From Arenibacter sp040216555 (GTDB taxonomy: Bacteria > Bacteroidota > Bacteroidia > Flavobacteriales > Flavobacteriaceae): a DNA stretch of 64,000 nucleotides. Position numbers and translations under genes: made by a program. Under the pieces are notes generated by a model. It searched no databases. It was not told the DNA's origin and saw only the letters and a program-made list of their open reading frames with translations. Location of the stretch: positions 62,001-126,000 of the forward strand of contig JAVJOW010000008.1 in the NCBI GenBank assembly GCA_040216555.1, read 5' to 3'. Positions 56,201-64,000 of this stretch are shown piece by piece (the stretch's first letter is position 1; each line of letters opens with the position of its first letter).

Positions 56201-56732
56201 TAGTGTATATGGTTCACAATACTTAATGGATGGCCTTTACAATGCAGGTGCAGAAGATTATGCCCTGGACCTCCTAACCGATACCAGTGACAGAAGTTGG
56301 TACAATATGATCCGTATTGGCTCTACCATCACCTTGGAAGCTTGGGATTTAAAGTATAAGAATAATTTGGATTGGAACCATGCATGGGGAGCTGTACCAG
56401 CGAATGCCATTCCGCGTGGACTTTGGGGAATTCAACCCAAAACCCCAGGTTTTGGCATTGCGACCATTAAACCACAGATGGGCGATTTAAAGAATAGCAG
56501 TATTGAGGTCCCCACCATTAAAGGAACCATTAAAGCAAGCTATACCTACGCGAATCCTAGATTGCAATTGTATACCATTGAAATCCCCGCCAATATGGTC
56601 GCGGAATTTGAAATGGCCCCCGCACCCGGAAAAGAGCTAATGCATAACGGCAAGAAAGTGGCGGCGGCCTTTGGCTCGGTAAGGTTGGAGCCTGGGAAGC
56701 ATGAGATAAAAATGGTGATTAATTCATTTTAA
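53211..56732 (+). CDS. Fused sulfatase and GH78 alpha-L-rhamnosidase
   Basis: The exported protein of about 1173 residues has a signal peptide (cut near LNAQ). Residues about 30-475 form a type I sulfatase; the FGly motif is Cys80-A-A-S-Arg84, with Ala instead of the common Pro, and LTDDQRFDALGYAG supplies metal ligands. Residues about 490-1173 form a GH78 alpha-L-rhamnosidase: YVDGDRERIPYEADAYL contains the acid and LEAWDLKYKNNLDWNHAWGA the second conserved part. The protein should desulfate and cut rhamnose-containing fragments in one molecule, as described for an ulvan enzyme of Formosa agariphila. It has its own promoter module E. The ATG at 53211 was chosen for the signal peptide; the frame from 53151 is unlikely. 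Confidence 0.92.
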   Translation: MKIRIIVVALLYVCAFPLNAQKTTEPQQTNKPNIIFILTDDQRFDALGYAGNKLISTPEMDKLAQEGTYFKNAIVTTPICAASRASILTGLYERTHSYNFQTGNIRDSYMADSYPTILKNNGYHTGFFGKYGVRYDELDQQFDVYESYDRNGAYPDRRGYYYKTLGKDTVHLTRYTGQQAIDYIADAKTDTPFCLSLSFSAPHAHDNAVDQYFWQAESDVLLQNMDMPGPELGEDKYFEAQPKFVRDGFNRLRWTWRYDTPEKYQHSVKGYYRMISGIDREIAKIREELRKKGLDKNTVIILMGDNGYFLGERQLAGKWLLYDNSIRVPLIVFDPRLKKQKDNDALALNIDVPSTILDLAGIEQPKGWQGKSLMPIIKNPKTDFERDTILIEHLWEFENIPPSEGVRTKDWKYFRYVNDQTFEELYNLKDDPKEINNLAKDPKYADKLESFRKKTNSLLLELSDDYSKGPSNLIVEWIRNTAGVTIIDPKPEYGWVVPKGAVSQSAYQILVASSEKKINNNIGDVWNSGQIRSNTSTEIEHGGTQLKSGETYYWKVRIWDQDNRLSRYSKSQDFTMGSPKATITTPNSFQVDKIKPVLFEKRGDTYFVDFGKAAFATIDFTYKAKTAHTLTFRIGEQLEGSNINRKPFEKSHIRYQEIKVPVIPDKTQYQLQIKPDKRNTLPGKALPLPEGFPVLMPFRYAEVEGAQEALTATNFTQLAHHSYWEDDSSSFTSSNDILNQVWDLCKYSIKATTFNGLYVDGDRERIPYEADAYLNQLSHYTTDREYAIARQTIEYFMEHPTWPTEWQQHVALMFYADYMYTGNIELIQKYYNQLKYKTLYELANEDGLITSAKMTPELMANLGFPKTMKETFRDIVDWPSAGWGGDPNNKGERDGYVFKDYNTVVNAFYYQNMKIMAEFAKVLGKTQEAMDFKLRALKAKKAFNEKMFDAKRGIYIDGIGTDHASLHANMMPLAFNLVPEEHIGSVVEFVKSRGMACSVYGSQYLMDGLYNAGAEDYALDLLTDTSDRSWYNMIRIGSTITLEAWDLKYKNNLDWNHAWGAVPANAIPRGLWGIQPKTPGFGIATIKPQMGDLKNSSIEVPTIKGTIKASYTYANPRLQLYTIEIPANMVAEFEMAPAPGKELMHNGKKVAAAFGSVRLEPGKHEIKMVINSF

Positions 56733-56876
56733 TGTATTTGCTTAAAACTATACTATCACTTCTTATATATAATCTTGGCCAAGTTCATTGTCAATAAGCA
56801 TTCCTCTGTTTATTAGTTGATGCATTTGGAAGGCGTAATGCCATCAAAAAAGTAATGATAACTACAAATAATCACC

Positions 56877-58214
56877 ATGAATAAAACTAGACGAAACTTC
56901 ATTCGCACTGCTGCTGTTGGCTCAGCTGGAGTGGTTCTTGGGTCTACAAAATTGTCGGCCAAAAGTTATAAAAGGATAATAGGTTCCAATGAAAGAATTC
57001 AAGTTGCTATTGCAGGTTTGGGCCGAAGGGTAAGCGCTATTTATACTCCGGTGGAATTGAAAAGCAACAATGTAGAGCTCATTTATCTCTGTGATGTAAT
57101 GGAGAGTCAACGTTTAAAAGCTGCAAAGGAAATGACCCCCCGCTTGGGATACACCCCAAAACTGGAAAACGATATCCGAAAGGTACTGGCCGACAAGAAT
57201 GTTGATGCCCTTTTTAATCTAACACCGGACCATTGGCATGCTCCCGGATCTATCATGGCCATTAAGGAAGGCAAGCACGTTTATGTAGAAAAACCTTGTA
57301 GCCATAATATGGCCGAAAATGAGCTATTGGTAGCAGCTCAAAAAAAGTACGCCCGTGTTGTGCAAATGGGCAATCAACAACGCTCTGCCGAGCATACCAT
57401 TGATATTATTGAGGATATCCATAATGGGGTTATCGGCACACCATACAAGGCCGTTGCCTTTTTTAGCAATTCACGGGGAGAAGTACCGCTGCAAAAACCT
57501 GCAGCCATACCAACCGGTTTGGATTGGGAATTATTTCAAGGACCGGCCGTTAGACGAGATTACACCTCTGAAACTTGGAATTATAACTGGCACTGGTACG
57601 GTTGGAACTATGGAACTGCAGAATTGGGCAATAACGGTACCCACGAATTGGATGTAGCCCGTTGGGCCCTGCAAGTAGATTTCCCGAATCATGTTGAGGT
57701 CGATGGTATGAAAACAGCCTTTGTTAATGATGGTTGGGAAATGTACGATACCATGGAAGCAACTTTTAAATTCGACAATAATACCACCATAAAATGGGAC
57801 GGTAAAAGTAGAAACGGATATGGAACCTATGGCGGGGGCCGGGGCACTATTATTTATGGTAGCGAAGGCAGTGTTTATGTAAACCGCGATCTGTACAACC
57901 TATACGATAGGGGCGGCAATTTAGTAAAAACTGTTAATGCCAAATATAAAGAAGGCGGTATAGAGCTGGGCGGCGGCGGCGGAATGACTACAGTACATGT
58001 CGCTAATTTTTTCAATACTATTAGGGGAAAGGAAACCTTACAGGCGCCAATTGATGATGCTTCCAAAAGCATGGCCTTGGTGCACTATGGCAATGTAGCG
58101 TACAGAATTGGCAATGGCTTTGATATAGACCCCTCCACAGGAAGAATGCTAGACCGTAAGGCCTTGGCCTTGTGGGGAAGGGAGTATGCAAAAGGTTGGG
58201 AGCCTATGCTGTAG
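56877..58214 (+). CDS. Tat-exported Gfo/Idh/MocA oxidoreductase
   Basis: The 445-residue protein has a twin-arginine signal (TRRNFIRTAAVG). The Rossmann domain shows VAIAGLGRR and NLTPDHWH, the catalytic Lys lies in VEKPCSHNMAENE, and DWELFQGPA plus NNGTHELDVARWAL are typical of exported Gfo/Idh/MocA enzymes. They oxidise or reduce sugars with NAD(P) held tightly inside; relatives make or use 3-keto sugars. Its place after the sulfatase-rhamnosidase gene (144-base gap), in the same locus as DUF1080, supports a role in sugar C3 oxidation. The substrate is unknown. Confidence 0.9.
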   Translation: MNKTRRNFIRTAAVGSAGVVLGSTKLSAKSYKRIIGSNERIQVAIAGLGRRVSAIYTPVELKSNNVELIYLCDVMESQRLKAAKEMTPRLGYTPKLENDIRKVLADKNVDALFNLTPDHWHAPGSIMAIKEGKHVYVEKPCSHNMAENELLVAAQKKYARVVQMGNQQRSAEHTIDIIEDIHNGVIGTPYKAVAFFSNSRGEVPLQKPAAIPTGLDWELFQGPAVRRDYTSETWNYNWHWYGWNYGTAELGNNGTHELDVARWALQVDFPNHVEVDGMKTAFVNDGWEMYDTMEATFKFDNNTTIKWDGKSRNGYGTYGGGRGTIIYGSEGSVYVNRDLYNLYDRGGNLVKTVNAKYKEGGIELGGGGGMTTVHVANFFNTIRGKETLQAPIDDASKSMALVHYGNVAYRIGNGFDIDPSTGRMLDRKALALWGREYAKGWEPML

Positions 58215-58506
58215 GTTGTAGATAAAAATTGGAGTTCGTTGCATTGTTTTTTCAATTTAATTTATATGGTTTTGATATTGAGACACATATGAAATGACTT
58301 TGCCAATACAAACTTGAACCCTTATGTTCCTTCAATTAGTTAGTACGTAGCCCTATTTTTAAGTTGGAAGGAGAATGTGCTGCAGCTAAATAGGACCAAT
58401 TCTTGAGGAAATGAACAATTATGTACTATCACATACACTGATTTGGAATCGCAAAAAATTAATGTCCATAATTTTGAAAAAATTAATTAATAATATAATC
58501 AATAGG

Positions 58507-60552
58507 ATGAAAACTAGAGCTTTGTTGGTATTAAGCACCATTCTGAGTATATCCAGCTTCATCATACATGCCCAGAAATCTCCAGTTGCACACTCCGCTG
58601 TTGATGAAAATAAATATTTTGAAGAAAAAGACGGCTTAGTAATTGTTGAAGCAGAATACTTTTATAAGCAAAGTAATTTTGAAAAGAGACAATGGTACAG
58701 GACTTCAAAATTCGAATTCCCACAGCTGGGTCATGATATTGATGAGAGGCGTATAAATAGCGCAAGCAACAATGCTTATATAGAAATATTACCTGATACC
58801 AGGGTCAACCATTCGGATAATTTGATACATGGAGAGAACTTCTCAAATGAACCAGGAAAAGTAGCCATAATTCATTATAAAGTAAAAATAAATAATCCAG
58901 GCCGTTATTATCTTTGGGTAAGAGCATATAGCTCAGGTAGCGAGGACAACAGTATACACGTTGGTTTAAATGGTCAGTGGCCGTCCCATGGGCAAAGAAT
59001 GCAATGGTGCGAAGGCAAAAACGCCTGGACTTGGGAAAGTAAACAAAGAACCAAAGAGGTGCATTGCGGGGTTCCCAAAATGATTTATTTGGACATCGCC
59101 AAAAGTGGCATACACGATATACAGTTTAGTATGCGCGAGGATGGTTTTGTTTTTGATAAATTCCTCATGACCAACGACATTAATTATGTCCCAAAAGATC
59201 AAGTGGCCGCAGCGTCAGCTTCGTTAAAAGGGACCACTTACTTTCAGACCATTTCAGCCACCCTTTTGGAAAACAAGACACTGCCTGTAGATGATTTTCC
59301 AATTGATGATACCGGATTTTATAGGGATGCTGGAGGGAAATGGCTTGCTATTAACCCCATAAAAAATAAAGAGGCTCAGACAACTACCACCTTTAATTTT
59401 AATAGTGCAAATTATGACGTTTTATTTATTGCTGTAGGTGAAAATGACGGAAAATCAAAGTTTACGTTAAGTATTAATGATAAAGAACTAGGATCTTATA
59501 CCCCTCCATTGGCCAAGAAAATATTCGAAGAAGGTGAAAATTATAATGCAATTTGGGAAAACGTCAGCCTAAAAAAAGCAGATAAAATCACCGTAAAGGC
59601 CATAATCGGCAGTGAGGATGGCAAAGAGTGGGCAAGAGGCCGCTGGTCCGGAATCATTTTCGCCCCAGTTGGCAAGGGAAGGGAAGTACAGCAAACACCT
59701 TTCTACCCCTCACCAGAAGAAAATGAAATATCAAAATGGACAATTAAACCTCCATTGGGACGTATAGCTATAGTCGCAGATGGCAACTCGCCCGACCCGG
59801 ATGACCTTGGCGGAACTGCAGTTTCAATTGCTTTGCTTAGGGCTTCGGGGCTGGAAAATAGATTGGTTCATTATTCCCACAGCTGTGATTTGGTCCGTGA
59901 CAACCGAATTTCAGAAATGGCCGAAAAAGAGAGACACGCATTAATGCAAACAGCATGTGATGTAACTGCAAGACGCTGGGGCGGTTTTGATGGACTAACT
60001 TTCCTAGATGCAAAATGGCATCAAGAAAAAACTATTGAGGATTTAAGTGCGGCCATAAATGTCTCTTCCGAAGAAGATCCGTTATGGATTATTGAAGCAG
60101 GCGAGCCCGATATTATCGGAATGGCATTGGCAGCATCAAAGAAATCAAAACACAAATACGTAAAAGTGATAACACATCATCCGGCAAATGATGATGCCGG
60201 TGATTTTTATAGATGGCAGCAGATATTGGATTTTGGGATCGAAGAAGTTCGCATACCTGATCAAAACATCCACTTAAAAGTAGCACTTCCAGAATGGGAT
60301 TGGGCCAAAAACCACTCAGACCCAAGAATACAATGGCTCTGGATTCAAGGTAAAATTGCCGAGATTGACGATATCGTTACCTTTCAAAAAGGCAAATGGG
60401 ATTGTTCGGATGCCGGCATGGTTTTGTATTGGATCACCGGGGCTACCAATGGCGGACTTACCTTGGGCAAGGTAAACGATGTAAAAAAAATATTGTTGAA
60501 TTTTATTGAAAATCCAACAGAACGAAAAGCAATCAGCAACTTGAAACCTTAA
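58507..60552 (+). CDS. Exported two-part protein: galactose-binding-like modules plus nucleoside hydrolase-like domain
   Basis: The protein of about 681 residues has a signal peptide (cut near IIHAQ). Residues about 30-220 look like a carbohydrate-binding beta-sandwich (GLVIVEAEYFYKQ, then GRYYLWVRAYSSG), followed by a second beta-rich part (about 260-420). The C-terminal part (about 440-681) starts with GRIAIVADGNSPDPDDLGGT and continues with RLVHYSHSCDLV, VTARRWGGFDGL and EDPLWIIEAGEPD. The D-x-x-x-P-D-P-D-D pattern recalls the calcium site of nucleoside hydrolase-like folds, but the family was not recognised. The ATG at 58507 precedes a clean signal; 58411 was rejected. It lies 15 bases upstream of the ThuA gene. 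Confidence 0.7.
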   Translation: MKTRALLVLSTILSISSFIIHAQKSPVAHSAVDENKYFEEKDGLVIVEAEYFYKQSNFEKRQWYRTSKFEFPQLGHDIDERRINSASNNAYIEILPDTRVNHSDNLIHGENFSNEPGKVAIIHYKVKINNPGRYYLWVRAYSSGSEDNSIHVGLNGQWPSHGQRMQWCEGKNAWTWESKQRTKEVHCGVPKMIYLDIAKSGIHDIQFSMREDGFVFDKFLMTNDINYVPKDQVAAASASLKGTTYFQTISATLLENKTLPVDDFPIDDTGFYRDAGGKWLAINPIKNKEAQTTTTFNFNSANYDVLFIAVGENDGKSKFTLSINDKELGSYTPPLAKKIFEEGENYNAIWENVSLKKADKITVKAIIGSEDGKEWARGRWSGIIFAPVGKGREVQQTPFYPSPEENEISKWTIKPPLGRIAIVADGNSPDPDDLGGTAVSIALLRASGLENRLVHYSHSCDLVRDNRISEMAEKERHALMQTACDVTARRWGGFDGLTFLDAKWHQEKTIEDLSAAINVSSEEDPLWIIEAGEPDIIGMALAASKKSKHKYVKVITHHPANDDAGDFYRWQQILDFGIEEVRIPDQNIHLKVALPEWDWAKNHSDPRIQWLWIQGKIAEIDDIVTFQKGKWDCSDAGMVLYWITGATNGGLTLGKVNDVKKILLNFIENPTERKAISNLKP

Positions 60553-60567
60553 AATACCAACCATATC

Positions 60568-61530
60568 ATGAAATTCTATCTCACTTACCTCCTACTAATA
60601 GTGTCACTCTCCATTACCGCACAAAGTAAATTGAAAGTGCTTATTGTTGACGGTCAAAACAATCATGTTGTTTGGCCAAAATCGACCATTCTGATGAAAC
60701 AATATCTTGAGGAAACAGGTCTTTTTGAGGTTGATATACAGCGTACCCATTATCTATGGAAGGCAGAACGGGAGGAAGATTATTTGCCCCTCGCAAAAAC
60801 TGGGGAAAGTGTAATTTTAGAACAGCCCAAAACCGACCCGGCATTTAATCCTGATTTCGGCAAATATGATGTGATTGTTTCCAACTTCGGATGGAAGGCT
60901 GCCCAATGGCCCAGCGTAACCCAAAAGTCGTTCGAAGCCTATGTAAGGAATGGAGGCGGATTTGTAAGTGTCCATGCTGCCAACAACTCCTTTCCAGATT
61001 GGGAAGCCTATAACCAAATGATCGGTCTGGGGGGTTGGGGAGATAGAACTGAAAAAGACGGCCCTTATGTATATTTTGACAACTTGGGCAATAAAGTGAT
61101 AGACACCTCTGAAGGAGCTGCCGGTGCCCACGGGGACAGTCACAATTTTCCTGTTACCCTTCAAAATACCGAACATCCCATAACCCAGGGTATGCCAAAA
61201 GTGTGGATGACCGGAATTGACGAATGCTATGCCAAATTGCGAGGTCCTGCCCAAAATATGACGGTATTGGCCACGGGTAAGGACCAAAGCAACAATGCCC
61301 CTACAGACCGACAAGAACCGGTACTTATGACCATAGAATATGGCAAGGGACGTATATTTCACAACGCTTTGGGACACGATACGAATGCCTTTGAAAACGT
61401 TGGGTTTATTGTTTCCTTTTTGCGGGGAACGGAATGGGCGGCATCGGGTAAGGTAACGCAAACTATTCCAGCTGATTTTCCAACTGCACAAGAACCTAGT
61501 CAACGTATATTCAAACTCAAAACCCATTAA
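60568..61530 (+). CDS. Exported ThuA-domain protein
   Basis: The 320-residue protein has a signal peptide (cut near ITAQ) and a ThuA domain, a glutamine amidotransferase-like fold: KVLIVDGQNNHVVWP, YDVIVSNFGW, FEAYVRNGGGFVSVHAANNSF, EHPITQGMP and GRIFHNALGHD. ThuA proteins are frequently found with Gfo/Idh, DUF1080 and cytochrome c genes in sugar-oxidation loci. The reaction is not established. It starts 15 bases after the previous stop, so the two form an operon. Confidence 0.9.
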   Translation: MKFYLTYLLLIVSLSITAQSKLKVLIVDGQNNHVVWPKSTILMKQYLEETGLFEVDIQRTHYLWKAEREEDYLPLAKTGESVILEQPKTDPAFNPDFGKYDVIVSNFGWKAAQWPSVTQKSFEAYVRNGGGFVSVHAANNSFPDWEAYNQMIGLGGWGDRTEKDGPYVYFDNLGNKVIDTSEGAAGAHGDSHNFPVTLQNTEHPITQGMPKVWMTGIDECYAKLRGPAQNMTVLATGKDQSNNAPTDRQEPVLMTIEYGKGRIFHNALGHDTNAFENVGFIVSFLRGTEWAASGKVTQTIPADFPTAQEPSQRIFKLKTH

Positions 61531-61540
61531 ACAATTTCCT

Positions 61541-61958
61541 GTGCAGAAAATAATATCAACTATACTTTTAGTATTTATAATCGTTTTACCAGTCCCAAGC
61601 TTTTTGGTCAAAATGACATTGACGCCTTTAATGAAAAGATTTCCTCAAAGGATTGGTTTTCCCTTTTTAATGAAACCCTAACGCAATTGGAAGTGTGGAT
61701 AAGTATACCTGAACCTTCGGTTGAAAATCTTCGACCGAACAATAACAATAATGAATATGGGGTAGGTAATACATTTATGAAAATCAGTGTCCCATGGGTT
61801 TGGAGACAAGGAAAAAGAGTAAAGGCTATGACCTTATTAACGTATAAAAAGACAACTATGAATCTTTAGAGGCATTGATGGGCGGGCATTGGCTTGTTAT
61901 TGCAACAATTAAAGGTCTCGATAATGGTGCATTTGAAGATGTAAAAAAATCTCGGAAT
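61541..61958 (+). pseudogene. Frameshifted exported protein gene
   Basis: A GTG at 61541 starts a typical signal peptide (MQKIISTILLVFIIVLPVPS) in one frame. After the T-rich stretch AGCTTTTTGG near 61600 the coding content moves to another frame (QNDIDAFNEKISSKDW, then TLTQLEVWISIPEP) which ends with a stop near 61867. Coding-like sequence then continues in a third frame (LEALMGGHWLVIATIKGLDNG) directly into the lyase gene. At least two frame changes within about 420 bases point to a decayed gene. Family not recognised. Sequencing error in the homopolymers is the alternative. Confidence 0.55.
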
Positions 61959-64000
61959 ATGTTGAAACAAATAAATAGTCGTTTAAGAAATATGATTGGC
62001 CTAATATGCATCATAGCCATGATGACTGGTAGTGCACAATCTCTGAAACACCCTGTTATCTATATTACTCAGCAAGAAAGGGAGCAGGTTCTGAAAAAGA
62101 TTAAAGAGTACGATTGGGCTAAAAGTATTGTCGGCCAATTGCATCAAAACGTTGATCCAAAACTAAAGAGACATCGTACCCATCCCGCAGCCATTATAGA
62201 TAGCGTACCCCCATTTAGTAATGGGACCCAAAACAGAAGCGAACAAGACGCGGCACCCTTGGCATCAGAACATTATAATATGTTGAAATTAGCTTCCGAG
62301 GCGGGCATGCTTTATTACCTCTCCCAACGGGAGGAATACGCCCAATTGGCAGCGGACATCATCCAAGTTTATATTGAAGAACTTGCCCCCCGTAGTCCTG
62401 AAACAACCACCATTACCGGAAATGCATTTTTTGACCCCCGGACTACATACCCCCATCTTGCTCTGGCCTATGATTTTATTCATGCTTATATTACAAAGCA
62501 AGGTGTCCGAGTCTACAGTTCAAAACAGGGCAATCAGATTCCCTTTGACAATGAAAAGGCTCAAAAAGCCCTACATAACATGGTAGGCAATGTGTTACAG
62601 GAATACGGAAAACCTGATGTGCACGGCCAAGTAGTGAGTAACCATCCCATACTTACCTCTCCTGGAGCGCTTTTTGGTATTTTATGTATTGAAGATGATT
62701 TGGAAAGAGAGCGAATGTTCAACATTTTTTGGAAAAAGGGCACCGCCCACCAAAATTCCTTTAAAAATACCATTTTACCTATTTTTTCAGAACAAGGGCT
62801 ATGGCCAGAATCCTTGAGTTATGGGTTTATGCCTATTGTTAGTATGAACTTGAACATTATAGACCGCGTAAAACCGGAATTGAATGTGACCTCAAAAACA
62901 AAACATATTTTCAACGGGAGTTTTCTGTATGATTACCTAAGGTATCCCGATCGGCGATTTGTAAGGTATGGCGACTCCAAACGCAACAATGACTATTCAG
63001 CCAACAATTATCGTTATGCCCTGCATGTTGCCCAAAGACGTGGCTATACCGATATTGAAGAAAAAGCCAAAAAAGCGTTACGGCAAGCATATTATGCTCA
63101 AGGAGGATACTCACCAAATATGACAGGCAATGGCCCTTATGATCAATACCCGCATCTTCAATTGTTCTGGGGTATCGATATCCCTGAACATCTGGATAAA
63201 AACATTGATTTCAATATGAAATCTGTCATCATAGATCATGCGGGAATAGCCCTGCAACGCAATTATGTTGAAAAAAACAATGAACTCTATGGCCTCTGCG
63301 GAATTATTGGAGGTGCCCATTATGTGCATTCCCATTTAACAGGTATAAGCATGGAACTGTACGGTGCGGGATATGTAATGTCACCCAATGCCGGACTACC
63401 TCCTACGGTGGCCGAAAGACAAATCCCCCTTCACGAACATTATTTTAGATTATATGCAGGAAGCAATACAGTGGTGGTCAATGGTACCTCGCATGGGTTG
63501 GATAAGGGTTCTTGGAAAGGTAAGGCGAACGTTTGGCAAAATACCGTGGTCAATAGAGCCGCTGAACCCAAACATCTCGAAGAAGGAATAGCTGAGGAAT
63601 TCAGCTTTGCCACGCAATTTTTGGACGATACCGTAAATAAGGTTACCCAAGAGCGTACTTTGAGTACTATAAGGACCGGTGAAAAGACAGGATATTACTT
63701 TGATATATTCCGTTCAAAAGCAAATACCGTAAACAAATTCCACGATTATATCTATCACAATTTAGGGGACAGCACCCGAATTAGCAATTTAGATAACGAA
63801 GAACTACCACTTAAAAGAACCGACCGCTATCAAAATGATATTGGCGATGTGGTCAAATCACCAGGCTGGCGTTATTTTGAAAATACCAAATCCACGGAGG
63901 TCACAGAAAGTGGTATAAAAATTCGGTTCGACATTGAATTTGATGGCCGATACATGCATCTATTCGTCCCCGAAGGGGTGCCCAGAGAATATACAAAAGC
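61959..64000 (+). CDS. Heparinase II/III-type polysaccharide lyase, 5' part
   Basis: The frame is open from the ATG at 61959 to the right edge of the window, over 680 codons with no stop. The N-terminus is a signal peptide (MLKQINSRLRN, then a hydrophobic stretch and GSAQS). Residues about 30-380 form an (alpha/alpha) toroid (ASEHYNMLKLASEAGMLYYLSQREEYAQLAADI, LALAYDFIHAY) as in alginate- and heparinase-type lyases. From about 410 a heparinase II/III beta-sandwich begins: SVIIDHAGIALQRNYVEKNN and AHYVHSHLTGISMELYGAGYVMSPNAG. The heparinase-like fold is used by several ulvan lyases, which would fit this locus; the family number was not assigned. The C-terminus lies outside the window. A second ATG at 61992 is less likely. 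Confidence 0.85.
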   Translation, partial: MLKQINSRLRNMIGLICIIAMMTGSAQSLKHPVIYITQQEREQVLKKIKEYDWAKSIVGQLHQNVDPKLKRHRTHPAAIIDSVPPFSNGTQNRSEQDAAPLASEHYNMLKLASEAGMLYYLSQREEYAQLAADIIQVYIEELAPRSPETTTITGNAFFDPRTTYPHLALAYDFIHAYITKQGVRVYSSKQGNQIPFDNEKAQKALHNMVGNVLQEYGKPDVHGQVVSNHPILTSPGALFGILCIEDDLERERMFNIFWKKGTAHQNSFKNTILPIFSEQGLWPESLSYGFMPIVSMNLNIIDRVKPELNVTSKTKHIFNGSFLYDYLRYPDRRFVRYGDSKRNNDYSANNYRYALHVAQRRGYTDIEEKAKKALRQAYYAQGGYSPNMTGNGPYDQYPHLQLFWGIDIPEHLDKNIDFNMKSVIIDHAGIALQRNYVEKNNELYGLCGIIGGAHYVHSHLTGISMELYGAGYVMSPNAGLPPTVAERQIPLHEHYFRLYAGSNTVVVNGTSHGLDKGSWKGKANVWQNTVVNRAAEPKHLEEGIAEEFSFATQFLDDTVNKVTQERTLSTIRTGEKTGYYFDIFRSKANTVNKFHDYIYHNLGDSTRISNLDNEELPLKRTDRYQNDIGDVVKSPGWRYFENTKSTEVTESGIKIRFDIEFDGRYMHLFVPEGVPREYTK

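Noticed and set aside
56733..56876. Sequence ACTATACTATCAC as a sixth rhamnose-type element before the Gfo/Idh gene
   Set aside because: It lacks the invariant AGGA/TCCT part, points the wrong way and has no -7 box at 19 bases.
60817..61611. Antisense ORF of 264 codons across the ThuA gene
   Set aside because: The plus-strand ThuA protein has a signal peptide and family motifs; the antisense product is unlike any protein.
1..64000. tRNA, rRNA, CRISPR array, integrase or transposase genes
   Set aside because: No cloverleaf-like gene, repeat-spacer array or recombinase motif was seen by reading the sequence.

Overview
The window (5'->3', AT-rich, with TAnnTTTG-type -7 promoter boxes, SusC/SusD genes, many Cys lipoproteins and weak or no Shine-Dalgarno signals) reads as chromosome of a marine member of the Flavobacteriaceae (Bacteroidota). 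No rRNA, tRNA, CRISPR array, phage or intact transposon was recognised.

Left part (1-33 kb), mostly ordinary genome. It holds the end of a beta-helix-type repeat protein, a GIN-domain (DUF2807) lipoprotein, an orphan PAS histidine kinase, a propeller-like lipoprotein, and a light/DNA-damage cluster (SRAP/YedK, a photolyase FAD domain without the usual N-terminal domain, DUF2256, and a DPRP-family photolyase that has lost its Fe-S ligands). Then come a phosphotriesterase-like and sugar isomerase pair, a copper operon (multicopper oxidase, HMA/DUF3347 protein, small Cys-rich protein), an SRPBCC protein, a YfcC-type carrier, an LCM-type methyltransferase, katG, a GH20 hexosaminidase lipoprotein, a flavin reductase, a VIT1/CCC1 transporter, an L-glyceraldehyde-3-phosphate reductase-type AKR and fructose-1,6-bisphosphatase.

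Right part (30-64 kb), a rhamnose and sulfated-polysaccharide locus. It holds rhaM, a sulfatase, and a minus-strand operon with a bifunctional rhamnulose-1-P aldolase/lactaldehyde dehydrogenase, rhamnose isomerase, rhamnulokinase, FMN lactate dehydrogenase and an NCS1-like transporter. A GntR/LacI-like regulator is divergent from it. Next is a SusC-SusD operon that also encodes a propeller-HEAT-cytochrome c lipoprotein, an FG-GAP protein and a DUF1080 glycoside-cleaving lipoprotein. After that come a sulfatase fused to a GH78 rhamnosidase, a Tat-exported Gfo/Idh oxidoreductase, an unrecognised two-part exported protein, a ThuA protein, a broken exported gene, and a heparinase II/III-type lyase that runs off the window. 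The set fits uptake and breakdown of a rhamnose-rich sulfated polysaccharide such as ulvan, although the substrate is inferred.

The most notable signal is regulatory. Five copies of an asymmetric 20-bp element (core CAG..A..G...AGGA; clearest form CAGTA-CAGTA-CAGGA) each sit exactly 19 bp upstream of a TAnnTTTG-like -7 box, always in the direction of the downstream gene. They precede rhaM, the first sulfatase, the rhamnose catabolic operon, susC and the sulfatase-rhamnosidase. This defines one regulon tying polymer breakdown to rhamnose catabolism. A second theme is a possible oxidation-dependent glycoside cleavage module (cytochrome c fusion plus DUF1080 plus Gfo/Idh) inside the locus.
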